Source: JADHUC01 sp964617665 (GTDB taxonomy: Bacteria > Planctomycetota > Planctomycetia > Pirellulales > Pirellulaceae). From it: a DNA stretch of 38,930 nt. The stretch covers positions 1 to 38,930 of the forward strand of contig CAZUAH010000075.1 in the NCBI GenBank assembly GCA_964617665.1, given 5' to 3'. Position 1 is the stretch's first letter, and every line of letters begins with the position of its first letter. The notes under the pieces are model-generated. The model had not been told where the DNA came from. It saw only the letters and a program-made list of their open reading frames with translations, and ran no database searches. Shown in pieces: positions 7,820 through 16,317 of this stretch. A program made the position numbers and the translations under genes.

Positions 7820-9832
7820 TCAAAGCTTGGGTACGGGACTTATCTTTCCTGATGGTTTGAGATACGGCGGATCGTAGTCGGGGCGGAAGTCGACACCGTA
7901 GCCTCGCCTCATCTCCCCCTGTGCGCGGCCGGCCCAAGGCGTGCCAGGATGGTTGCTGATGACGAGTTTGAACAACTCGTTGGCCCGATCGATGTACGGC
8001 TTGCTTTCCTCGGTCAATACCTGCGGGCGTGTGACAACATCCCAGTGGACCAGATGCCGAGTGGGCGACGATTTGGTCAACGGGGCGGTCTTTGGTTTCT
8101 TGATGAACTCTTCAAGCGACGCACCGTACTCCCAGATTCGAGCCTGATAGGCGACTAGCTGAGCGTAAATCAAATCGTAATTGGCCTGCCATCGTGGGTC
8201 GTCTTCCTGTTCGCGATACTGCGCCCCCGCCTCCATTGCCTTCTGCACATTGGCCAGATAGACCAGGAATTTCGTCGCCTTGGCCTGCTCGATGCGCGCT
8301 TGGCGAACAAACTCGGGGAACTGAATCGAGAAATGAATGCGCATTTCGATTTGGGCAGAGATATTCTTGTTGTAGGGGTCCAAATCGTAGATGCACTTCC
8401 AGATAGTGGCTCTCAATGGATATTTCTCGCGGTACTCCAATAGTTCGGCGCGATGACTCAGATTCGGGCGGTAGGGCCGCATGATCTCGAGTTGGTACTT
8501 GCGTTTCTCGCCTCGCACCAGCGCCGATTCCAGGCTAGGCAACATGAAGAATATCCCGCTTGTCTCGCGAGCCATGCGGCATTGCTCGTAAGGCCCGAAG
8601 CCACTGGGAAAAGCGTCATGTCGCCTGCGGAAGCCATCGATTTGCAGTTGCTCGACGAATGCCGTTTCAGGGCCGCGATTGATGCGCAACCAGTAGGGGC
8701 GGTTCGTCTGTGGATGTTTCCAACGTATGAACACGTAGGGATAGCCAAACACGGCCTCGCGGCCCAACACGTAGATCCGACACTTGGCAGCCTTCGCCTC
8801 AGCGATGGCCTGCTCCAGGTAGTCCCAATTGTTCTTCTGCTCGCCGCTTTCGTCCGTCACCAGGATCAGCGCCATTTGACGCCGCGTCCTTTGGGCGTAT
8901 TCGCGAAATCCCGCGACCGCGTACCCGACCGCCTGGCACATCATCTCGAGGCCGGACTTGTCTTCAGGAATACTGTCAATCGCTTTCCTTATCTCTGAGA
9001 TGTCGCTCGTGGGGCGGGAGGTGAGAGTATGGAGTTTTTCTCCATAGCTTATGATCGCGGTTTCCAGCCATTGCCTCTTATCACGTCCAACCAAGCCCAG
9101 CTGAAGGTAAACATTGTTAATGCGTTCGCGGATCTCCGCCTGGTCGTCCTTCATGCTGCCCGATTCGTCGAACGCCCAGATCACCAGGACCGGCCCGTTT
9201 TCCATCATCATCACCAGTTCCTGCGAGATGCGGTCCATGGCTTCCTTGTAGTCATCAACGACAGCGCGCGCCTCGCCTTTCATTTGGCCATCAGGTATCT
9301 GTTCGACCAACTCATTAAACGATGGCACGCCGGCCAGAGGATGGTCAATGCTGATCTCCGTAGCATTTGCGCTCTCCTTGGCCACCTGCATCACTTCCTG
9401 GTCCAATTGCGGCGGCCCCGTACTCGCGTCGACTCCTACGCCCACGCCGACCATGGGACTGGAGGACATCGCTGCCGCTGTCGGATTGGTGGTCACTGTG
9501 ATGTCGGGATCTAGCTCGAACTCGACGGGCGGATCCTCTATCGTCGATTCAAACACCGCTTCGACGAGCGTTTCGAGATTCGTGACCTGCTCCGGCAACG
9601 TCAGATACGCCGTCACGAGCAGGCCAACCAAGTGGACTACCAGCGAAATGCCGCACGAGCCGAAACTGTAGAGGAGCTTGAAGAACAAGCTTCTTCCCCC
9701 CACGTACTCGAATTCGTCCTCCTCATATTCCTCGGTGTCGGCGGCATCTGTCGACATCGCGACTTCGTCGTCGGGCAACGCGGTTGGCACCGCAGGGGCG
9801 TCCGTTTCGTTCGAGGCCGATCTCTTGAACAT
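7820..9832 (-). CDS. Membrane-anchored VWA-domain protein
   Basis: A 670-aa protein. Residues 1-50 are acidic and probably cytoplasmic, a membrane segment follows at about 55-79, and then a low-complexity linker. A von Willebrand factor A domain starts near residue 214, with the metal-binding DESGSMKDD (D222, S224, S226) and a later LVTDESGEQ strand. The last 280 residues are rich in charged and aromatic residues and match no domain I can name. VWA domains bind partners through a divalent metal, so a scaffold or adhesion role outside the cytoplasmic membrane is likely. ATG 9832 has only a weak GGGTG upstream. It is divergent from the 9988 gene, and overlapping promoters may co-regulate the two. 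Similar VWA proteins are frequent in planctomycetes; the function is unknown. Confidence 0.8.
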   Translation of the reverse strand: MFKRSASNETDAPAVPTALPDDEVAMSTDAADTEEYEEDEFEYVGGRSLFFKLLYSFGSCGISLVVHLVGLLVTAYLTLPEQVTNLETLVEAVFESTIEDPPVEFELDPDITVTTNPTAAAMSSSPMVGVGVGVDASTGPPQLDQEVMQVAKESANATEISIDHPLAGVPSFNELVEQIPDGQMKGEARAVVDDYKEAMDRISQELVMMMENGPVLVIWAFDESGSMKDDQAEIRERINNVYLQLGLVGRDKRQWLETAIISYGEKLHTLTSRPTSDISEIRKAIDSIPEDKSGLEMMCQAVGYAVAGFREYAQRTRRQMALILVTDESGEQKNNWDYLEQAIAEAKAAKCRIYVLGREAVFGYPYVFIRWKHPQTNRPYWLRINRGPETAFVEQLQIDGFRRRHDAFPSGFGPYEQCRMARETSGIFFMLPSLESALVRGEKRKYQLEIMRPYRPNLSHRAELLEYREKYPLRATIWKCIYDLDPYNKNISAQIEMRIHFSIQFPEFVRQARIEQAKATKFLVYLANVQKAMEAGAQYREQEDDPRWQANYDLIYAQLVAYQARIWEYGASLEEFIKKPKTAPLTKSSPTRHLVHWDVVTRPQVLTEESKPYIDRANELFKLVISNHPGTPWAGRAQGEMRRGYGVDFRPDYDPPYLKPSGKISPVPKL

Positions 9833-9900
9833 GTCATCACCCGTTCTGGTACGTCTGACGGACCCGTCAGCAGATATGACCCGGTAGCACAGGCGGTTGT

Positions 9901-9929
9901 ATTATATCCCTTTTTCTGGTCAATATGCA
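9901..9929 (-). promoter_or_regulatory. Candidate -10 (and poor -35) for the VWA gene
   Basis: On the minus strand a perfect TATAAT lies at 9906-9901, about 70 bases before the VWA start. The -35 at 17-base spacing (TGCATA, 9929-9924) matches only 3 of 6. It overlaps the promoter of the divergent gene. Confidence 0.4.
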
Positions 9930-9946
9930 GTATCTCTTTGTATAAT
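9917..9946 (+). promoter_or_regulatory. Sigma-70 promoter for the 9988 gene
   Basis: TGGTCA (9917-9922, 4 of 6) and a perfect TATAAT (9941-9946) with 18-base spacing predict a start near 9953, about 35 bases before the ATG. Confidence 0.6.
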
Positions 9947-9987
9947 TCGTCTGTGTCGTCGAGCCCTATTCCCGCTGGAGGCCGATT

Positions 9988-10728
9988 ATGTCCACCCCCT
10001 TCCAGGAGCCTACGCCTTTCCAGGACCCTGCACCCTACGAGCCACCGCCGCAAGAGGATACGTTTTCGGACGGGCCGCCTCCACCTCAAAGCACAGGGCG
10101 TGGGTGGTTACCGGGATGCTTGCTCGGCTGTCTGGTGGCGTTTGTGCTAGGCGTTGGCATTTGCGCGGGTGTCGTATGGTATGTGGTCAGCAACGTAAAG
10201 TCGATTGCAAGCGACGTGGCTCGCGAGATGATTGTGAGCGTCGTCGACGAGTCAGAGTTGGACGAAGAGGAGAAGCAAGCGATCGTCGCACAGGTCGACC
10301 GCGTGGTGGATAAGTACAAGTCGGGCGAAATATCAACTGAGGACCTGGGGCGAATCATGGAGGAGTTGGCAGAATCGCCACTCATCGGCGTAATCATGGT
10401 CTACTCGATCGAAGCCAAATACGTTGTGCCCTCGGGGCTCAGCGACGAAGAGAAGGAACAGGCGCGAGTGACGCTTCAACGAGTGCTACGCGGCGTGTAC
10501 GAGGAGAAGATTGACCCCAGCGAAATTGAGCCGCTGATGGAACACATGACGAACGAGATGCCGGATGGGACTCAGCAAATGAAGGAATCAGTGACCGACC
10601 AGGAACTGCGAGACTTCCTGGCCGAGTGCAAGAAGAAGGCGGACGAGGCGGAGGTCCCAGATGAACCGTTCGAAGTGAAGATCAGCGAAGAGTTCCGACG
10701 CGCCGTTGACAGTGCATTGGGCGAGTAG
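9988..10728 (+). CDS. Single-TM hypothetical protein, proline-rich N-terminus
   Basis: A 246-aa protein that I do not recognise. Residues 1-40 are rich in Pro, Gln and Phe (repeated PFQ-P units), residues of about 43-67 form one membrane segment containing three cysteines and a GxGxC stretch, and the remaining 180 residues are charged and probably helical, with many Glu, Lys and Asp. No catalytic motif is visible. The topology suggests a cytoplasmic proline-rich tail and an extracytoplasmic helical domain, or the reverse. ATG 9988 has GGAGG 6 bases upstream and a good promoter. It faces away from the VWA gene, whose product also has a short acidic N-terminal tail and one membrane segment, so the two could act together; this is only an inference from position. 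Confidence 0.75.
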   Translation: MSTPFQEPTPFQDPAPYEPPPQEDTFSDGPPPPQSTGRGWLPGCLLGCLVAFVLGVGICAGVVWYVVSNVKSIASDVAREMIVSVVDESELDEEEKQAIVAQVDRVVDKYKSGEISTEDLGRIMEELAESPLIGVIMVYSIEAKYVVPSGLSDEEKEQARVTLQRVLRGVYEEKIDPSEIEPLMEHMTNEMPDGTQQMKESVTDQELRDFLAECKKKADEAEVPDEPFEVKISEEFRRAVDSALGE

Positions 10729-11059
10729 TGCTGCGCATCTTCAATTCGCCAAATTCACGCAAGCACTGCTATCACTGCAACTGAGTACTACGCCCTGTTG
10801 AAGCGTTACCGAAACAATCTATTGACGCTGCTCGGGGGGCCTGCTATACGGTGACTCGCCCAGATTTCCCTGTCTCCGCCCGTCATCGATTTTCCCAGGC
10901 GAGCTTCTTCGAGGCGGTGTGTGGCGCGCCTTCCTCGTGTGACCTGACGCTGCCAATTTGATCGACAAACGCGGCCGACATCATCGAACTGCCAATCAAC
11001 CAACATCCGGGTGATGCCTACGACATTCGTCATCCATACGCCGAACCGAAAGAGTCCTA
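10729..11059. other. Intergenic region without recognisable features
   Basis: These 331 bases lie between two plus-strand genes. The only open frames are short, lack family resemblance or a ribosome binding site, and look spurious. I see no strong promoter, hairpin or repeat. Confidence 0.5.
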
Positions 11060-12868
11060 ATGGTCTCATCAACAGCGACTCGGAAGAAGTTCTTCGTCGA
11101 GGTGATCAAGCCGTCGCACTACGACGATGACGGGTACGTGATTCAGTGGGTGCGAGCATTCGTGCCGTCGAATTCGATGGGAGGGATACTGGCCCAGGCC
11201 GTGGACGCGAGCGAACGGCGGGTGCTGGGAGACGACGTAGACATCGTCGTCAACGGCTACGATGAATGCCACACGGTCATTCCCGCGAAGAAGATCATCA
11301 AGCGAATTCGGAACGAGGGTGGCCGCGGTGTGGTTCTGTTGACTGGCGTCCAGACGAATCAGTTCCCTCGGGCAGTTGACATCGGACGCAAATTTCGCGA
11401 CGCGGGTATTCCGGTCATCATCGGCGGTTTTCACATCAGCGGTAGCATAGCAATGCTGCCCGAACTTCCTTCTGAAATCAAAGAAGCACAGGACCTGGGT
11501 ATGGTTCTGTTTGCGGGCGAGGTTGAAGGCAATCGCCTGGATCTCCTGTTTACCGACACGTATCACGACAATCTGAAGCCCGCCTACAACTACTTGGACG
11601 ATTTGCCTGGTTTGGAAGGCCAAGTCACGCCGTTTCTTCCAAGCGAGCTTGTGAAGAAGTACTCCAACTACTCGGCGTTCGACGTCGGGCGCGGTTGTCC
11701 GTTTCGCTGCAGTTTCTGCACCATCATCAATGTTCAGGGGCGGAAGTCCCGCCACCGTACTGCCGACGACGTAGAGAGGATGGTACGGGCTTATGTCGAA
11801 CACGGCGTGAAGCGTTTCTTCATCACCGACGACAATATGGCACGAAACAAGAATTGGGAGTCGATCTTCGACCGCTTGATCGAACTGCGGGAAAACGACG
11901 GAATCAAGCTGAAGCTGTTCATCCAGGCCGACATGCAATCCCATAAGATCCCCAACTTCATCGAGAAAGCGGCGCGTGCGGGCTGCAACCGTGTGTTCAT
12001 CGGTATGGAGAGCGTGAGCCCTGAGAATCTGAAGGCAGCCAACAAGCACCAAAACAACTTCAGCGAATACCGCAAGATGCTTCAGAAGTGGCGGTCGAAC
12101 GGTGTGATCACGTACGCCGGCTATATTCTCGGCTTTCCAGGCGACACACCTGAAACCATCGAGCGCGACATCAAGATTCTGCAGGAGGAGCTCCCGATCG
12201 ACATTCTCGAGTTCTTCGCGATGACCCCATTTCCCGGCTCGGAAGACCATAGAAATCTAGTCGAGCAGGGTGTCTGGATGGACCCGGACCTGAATATCTA
12301 TGACGCCGAACATGTCACCGTCGAGCATCCACGAATGAGCAGAGAGGAATGGCGGGACATCTACGATCGGGCTTGGCATCTGTATTACAGCACGGAACAT
12401 GTCGAAACCCTGATGCGGCGAGCCGAGGCGGCCGGCGGGCGTGGAGCGTGGAAAATGGGACTCGCGGTTCTGTTCGTCTACGGCAGCTACCGTTTCGAGA
12501 GAGTGCATCCGCTGCAAAGTGGAGTTTTCAGGCGAAAGGTGCGCACGACGAGACGGCCAACCCTTCCGAAAGAGAGCCCGCTCCTCTTCTTTCCGCGCCG
12601 AGTTTGGGAAACGGCTTCCAACTGGCTGTCCTTCGGACTGTATCTCCTCAAGCTGCGACGCATTTCCAATCGGATCAGAAGCGACGCACAGGCGAAACAG
12701 TACATGGATCTCGCGTTGACTCCGGTGGATGAGATCACAGACGTGGAGCCCAAAGAAGTCGCCGAAGCAGACGAGACCGCCGAGCCGGAACCCGTGATCA
12801 TCCCCATCAGCGACTTCTTGAGGAAGGAAACAGACGATCGCGCGTCCAAAGTCCGACGGGCTGCATAG
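11060..12868 (+). CDS. Radical SAM protein with B12-binding-like N-terminal domain
   Basis: A 602-aa protein. Residues of about 55-165 form a Rossmann-like domain resembling the cobalamin-binding domain of B12-dependent radical SAM enzymes (VVLLTGVQTNQ, GIPVIIGGFHISG), but the DxHxxG cobalt-ligand motif is not evident. The radical SAM core starts near 205 with C213-PFR-C217-SF-C220, the CxxxCxxC site for the SAM-bound 4Fe-4S cluster, and includes FFITDDNMARNK, FIGMES and YILGFPGDTPE, all typical of the family. The last 150 residues form a basic extension with an amphipathic or membrane-associated stretch. The reaction is unknown; relatives methylate or rearrange unreactive carbons in lipids, antibiotics or cofactors. 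ATG 11060 has a poor ribosome binding site (AAAGAG). It is convergent with a ketoacyl synthase gene, so a lipid substrate is possible but unproven. Confidence 0.85.
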   Translation: MVSSTATRKKFFVEVIKPSHYDDDGYVIQWVRAFVPSNSMGGILAQAVDASERRVLGDDVDIVVNGYDECHTVIPAKKIIKRIRNEGGRGVVLLTGVQTNQFPRAVDIGRKFRDAGIPVIIGGFHISGSIAMLPELPSEIKEAQDLGMVLFAGEVEGNRLDLLFTDTYHDNLKPAYNYLDDLPGLEGQVTPFLPSELVKKYSNYSAFDVGRGCPFRCSFCTIINVQGRKSRHRTADDVERMVRAYVEHGVKRFFITDDNMARNKNWESIFDRLIELRENDGIKLKLFIQADMQSHKIPNFIEKAARAGCNRVFIGMESVSPENLKAANKHQNNFSEYRKMLQKWRSNGVITYAGYILGFPGDTPETIERDIKILQEELPIDILEFFAMTPFPGSEDHRNLVEQGVWMDPDLNIYDAEHVTVEHPRMSREEWRDIYDRAWHLYYSTEHVETLMRRAEAAGGRGAWKMGLAVLFVYGSYRFERVHPLQSGVFRRKVRTTRRPTLPKESPLLFFPRRVWETASNWLSFGLYLLKLRRISNRIRSDAQAKQYMDLALTPVDEITDVEPKEVAEADETAEPEPVIIPISDFLRKETDDRASKVRRAA

Positions 12869-12967
12869 TGAGTGACCTGCGTTGCGGTACACCAGGTGAA
12901 TGACACGGTTTTTTCAGAAACGCGTCACTTTGCGCAAACTCTACGCAATTGATGGCCCGGAAAGTCG

Positions 12968-14299
12968 TCAGATTGCGGGAGACGGTCTCAGGAGAGCCTC
13001 CCGCCCCGCCGTTTCGTCAACGATTTTCGGCAGATGCCTTTGCGGCTTGCTTGGCGTTGGATAGGCGAATCCGAAACGAGCATCGTTCCAGCGTGATAGG
13101 GCGGCAGCGACCAGATGACCGCCAAATGCCACCGACAGCTTCAGAGCATGCTGGAAGCGATTGGCCCGGCCGACCAGAGGAAGACAGTCCAGGTCGCATT
13201 CAGGATCTGGGTTGTGGAGGTTGAGTGTAGGAGGCGCAAATCCATCTCGCATGGCTAGTGCAGTCAAAGCCAACTCGACGCTGCCCGAGGCGTTAACCAA
13301 ATGTCCGATCATTGACTTGACCGAACTGACGCAAATGTCGTCCGCGGCCTTACCGAAGGCATGGCGGATACCTCGCACCTCGGCAACGTCGTTCTGCTCA
13401 GTGCCCGTTCCGTGTGCATTGATGTAGCCCACATCAGCAGGGCCAAGGTCGGCTGCACGGAGCGTCTGGCCGATCAGATGGCCCAGTGTGTCGCTTTCTC
13501 CATCCATGCCCGTCACATGGTGGGCCTCGCCCAGCATTTTGCCAGCTCGGATTTCGGCGTAGATGCGTGCACCTCGCGCTTTGGCATGGCGCAATCGTTC
13601 CACAACGAACATAGCCGATCCCTCGCCCAACACGAATCCTTTGCGGTCGCGGTCGAACGGCCGAGCGGCCCGTTCGGGCACATCGTCATCCGCTAGCACT
13701 CGCATATTGTTAAATGCGGCGGCGAACAGCGAATTGATTCTCTCGCCGCTTCCAGCCAACGCGATGTCACACTGTCCATCGCGAATGAATCGCGTGGCGG
13801 CCAGTATGTCAAGCAAACCACTGGCACACGCTGTCGAATGCGAGATTCGCGGTCCCAGCAGCCCGTACTTCTGGGCCAACACTGCACACGATGTGTTCGG
13901 CAGGCACTGATCCCACCATTGAACTGCATTTGCGTCGAGCGGTTGCGACGGGCCGAAGTTTGCGGTGATTCCTGAAGCGTCCGTCATGTGAGCACTGCAG
14001 GCACAGCCGAAACGCTCACGATCGACCGAATCGAAATCCACCTTGGCATCTTCCAGGGCTTCTGCGGCAGCATGCTTAGCAAGTGTGATGTTCTTAAGCT
14101 CGCCCGGCACGGTCGGTTCGATGTCGACCGGGGCACCAAGCAGCATGCCATCCGGGATGCCTTCCAGGCCGGAGAGCCTGCGGACGCCACTCTTGCCTTG
14201 CCGGATGGCTCGCCAAACGCTTTCGCGATCGTTCCCCACAGAGGTGATTAGGCCAATCCCTGTGATGACAATAGGTTCGCGAAATCGCACACTTTTCAT
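12968..14299 (-). CDS. Beta-ketoacyl-ACP synthase (KAS II/FabF-like)
   Basis: A 443-aa thiolase-fold condensing enzyme. The Cys-His-His triad is complete: C158 in STACASG, H296 in NAHGTGT and H333 in SMIGHLVNASG, with K329 also conserved and a C-terminal AFGGH loop. It would condense malonyl-ACP with an acyl-ACP. Length fits FabF (about 410-420 aa) with a short Pro/Lys-rich tail. The N-terminal half is less standard than in housekeeping FabF, and no ACP, FabG or FabD gene is adjacent, so it may serve a special fatty acid or polyketide-type product rather than primary synthesis. ATG 14299 follows AAGGTG by 8 bases; a GTG at 14302 is in frame. It is divergent from the PAS-GAF-receiver gene. Confidence 0.92.
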   Translation of the reverse strand: MKSVRFREPIVITGIGLITSVGNDRESVWRAIRQGKSGVRRLSGLEGIPDGMLLGAPVDIEPTVPGELKNITLAKHAAAEALEDAKVDFDSVDRERFGCACSAHMTDASGITANFGPSQPLDANAVQWWDQCLPNTSCAVLAQKYGLLGPRISHSTACASGLLDILAATRFIRDGQCDIALAGSGERINSLFAAAFNNMRVLADDDVPERAARPFDRDRKGFVLGEGSAMFVVERLRHAKARGARIYAEIRAGKMLGEAHHVTGMDGESDTLGHLIGQTLRAADLGPADVGYINAHGTGTEQNDVAEVRGIRHAFGKAADDICVSSVKSMIGHLVNASGSVELALTALAMRDGFAPPTLNLHNPDPECDLDCLPLVGRANRFQHALKLSVAFGGHLVAAALSRWNDARFGFAYPTPSKPQRHLPKIVDETAGREALLRPSPAI

Positions 14300-14540
14300 C
14301 ACGACAACACCTTCAAACCGACTTGGTGTGATGGGCCTCCTGGAACCCTTTCCGCTCGAAGGTCGCGGGAATCCTCGACGATCATGCTATTCGAGCCGAC
14401 GGAAAGGAATCTGTGAATCTGCCGCACCGTACGCGGCTTTTTCCGAGGGACTTTTACAGTATATGCGCGATTACCGCTATGGCGTTTTTTGGGAGTAATT
14501 CTGGGGGAGATGCGGTGACCTGGAGCTTCGCACAGCGTAG

Positions 14541-14569
14541 TTGTCCATAGTAAATGGCGTTTCTATAAT
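14541..14569 (+). promoter_or_regulatory. Sigma-70 promoter for the 14603-20629 operon
   Basis: TTGTCC (14541-14546, 4 of 6) and a perfect TATAAT (14564-14569) are spaced by 17 bases. The predicted start is near 14576, inside the small palindrome GCTAGACTAGC (14575-14585), leaving a leader of about 27 bases. The rest of the 303-base divergent spacer 14300-14602 shows nothing further. Confidence 0.7.
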
Positions 14570-14602
14570 TTGTTGCTAGACTAGCAGAACCAGGGGGGGG
14601 AT

Positions 14603-16315
14603 TTGACCGACAAACCCAAGATCCTTTTTCTCGGCGATCAAGAGAATGGCGGCGCAGTCGCCTTCGCAATGCTTCGCGACCTGTTCGATACGTTCGAAGT
14701 CGCCAACGCCAAAGACGTACCCTCACTGCTTGAGCAAGGTGATTACGTCGGCGTATTTGGTGCTGGCGAGGCGTTCAAGAGCGGTTCTGACTTCGAGCAG
14801 CAAGGATGGAACGAACGCGTTCTCGAGGACTTGCCGGACGGCGTTGCGCTGGTGGCCGACGACAACGCCATTGCGTGGTGCAATTCTCGTTTCCGGGAGT
14901 TGATTGTCGGCGACGACGCGAATGGTGCCGATTTCTTTACTGCCCTTGGCGATCCTCAGATCCTTGGGCCCGAGTTTTCTCCGTTCAACAAGGCTGTGGT
15001 GACCGGCGAGAGCTTCTCGACAGATCTACGCGTGCACGAGAAGAAATACTATCAATTGCACGTGGCACCGGTCAGCCAACCGAAGGCAGCCCGACGAGAA
15101 TTGATCGCCGTCATCCGCGACATCACTCGCGAGATGCACCGGAAGCAGAAACTGGACGCGATCCACCAGGCCGGTATCAGATTGACCGATCTGAAACCCG
15201 AAGAAGTATCGGAGATGTCCGTCGAGGATCGTATCGATCTGCTGAAGTCCAACATCATTCACTGCACGCAAGACTTGTTGAATTTCAGCGTAGTAGAGAT
15301 TCGGCTATTGGAGCACACCACCGGTGAATTGACGCCGCTCTTGTCCGTGGGAATGGACCAGGACGCTGCGGGACGATCGCTGTTTGCCCAACGCCAGGGC
15401 CACGGGGTGACCGGTTTTGTCGCAGCGACCGGCCAAAGCTACCTGTGCGAAGACACGTCGGAAGACGACTTGTATTTGTCGGGATTCGAAGGCGCGCGAA
15501 GCTCGATGACAGTTCCTCTGGTGCTTCATGACGGCGTGATTGGCACATTCAACGTGGAAAGCTCCGAGCCGCTGGCGTTTAGCGAAAACGATTTGGTATT
15601 CCTGGAGATTTTTGCCCGTGACGTGGCAGTGGCCCTGAACACGCTGGAATTGCTGGTCGCCCAGAGAGCCGATGCCTTGCAGAAGAGCATCGAAGCAATC
15701 CACCGGGCCGTCGCCTTGCCGATCGACCATATTCTGAACGACACCGTCCAGGTCATCGAAAACTACAGTGGAAACGACACGGAGATCAAAGACAGACTCA
15801 GATCGATCTTGAGACGTGCTCGGGACATTAGGAGCCTGATCCAGGAAGTAGGCAAGAACATGTCCCCGGCAGAGGCCGTTCCGGCGGTGGTCCAGTCGGA
15901 GGATCAACGGCGGTTCGAGGGCGTACGCGTTCTGGTCGTGGACGCGGATGAGGAAATGCTCGAATCCGCTCATGCGTTGTTGGCTCGGATGGGCTGCTTT
16001 GTCGAGACGGCACGGACCGGCGGACACGCGATCTCCATGGTCCGCAGCAGTCCGGCCGACGCCTCGTATGGGGTGATCATCTCCGACGTACGGCTGCCGG
16101 ATATGACAGGACACAATCTGCAGGTCCATCTGAAGACGATGATGGCCAAAGTGCCATTGGTGCTGATGCAGGGATTTGGATACGATCCGGGACATTCCAT
16201 TGTCAAGGCACGCCAGGACGGGTTGCACCCGAAGGCGGTGCTGTACAAACCGTTCCGAGTCGATCAGTTGCTGGACGTGATCGAGACGATTCTCGAATGT
16301 CAGGATCAGACGTAA
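14603..16315 (+). CDS. PAS-GAF-receiver signalling protein without kinase domain
   Basis: A 570-aa cytoplasmic sensor. Residues of about 5-55 look like a decayed receiver-type fold, 75-175 a PAS domain (LPDGVALVADDNAIAWCN), 205-355 a GAF domain, 360-420 two charged helices placed like a histidine-kinase dimerisation region but lacking a usable H-box, and 441-565 a receiver with phosphoacceptor D495 (ISDVRLPD) and K549 (YKPF). There is no ATPase domain and no output domain, so it must receive phosphate from, or relay it to, partners elsewhere. The start is TTG 14603; the G-run just upstream (14593-14600) is the only ribosome binding site and sits unusually close. The next gene begins 2 bases after its stop. 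Confidence 0.82.
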   Translation: MTDKPKILFLGDQENGGAVAFAMLRDLFDTFEVANAKDVPSLLEQGDYVGVFGAGEAFKSGSDFEQQGWNERVLEDLPDGVALVADDNAIAWCNSRFRELIVGDDANGADFFTALGDPQILGPEFSPFNKAVVTGESFSTDLRVHEKKYYQLHVAPVSQPKAARRELIAVIRDITREMHRKQKLDAIHQAGIRLTDLKPEEVSEMSVEDRIDLLKSNIIHCTQDLLNFSVVEIRLLEHTTGELTPLLSVGMDQDAAGRSLFAQRQGHGVTGFVAATGQSYLCEDTSEDDLYLSGFEGARSSMTVPLVLHDGVIGTFNVESSEPLAFSENDLVFLEIFARDVAVALNTLELLVAQRADALQKSIEAIHRAVALPIDHILNDTVQVIENYSGNDTEIKDRLRSILRRARDIRSLIQEVGKNMSPAEAVPAVVQSEDQRRFEGVRVLVVDADEEMLESAHALLARMGCFVETARTGGHAISMVRSSPADASYGVIISDVRLPDMTGHNLQVHLKTMMAKVPLVLMQGFGYDPGHSIVKARQDGLHPKAVLYKPFRVDQLLDVIETILECQDQT

Positions 16316-16317
16316 CG

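Noticed and set aside
10806..11072. 88-codon minus-strand frame before the radical SAM gene
   Set aside because: No ribosome binding site, no recognisable motif and atypical composition.
11069..12250. Long minus-strand open frame opposite the radical SAM gene
   Set aside because: The plus-strand frame has the CxxxCxxC motif and other radical SAM blocks; the minus-strand product resembles nothing.
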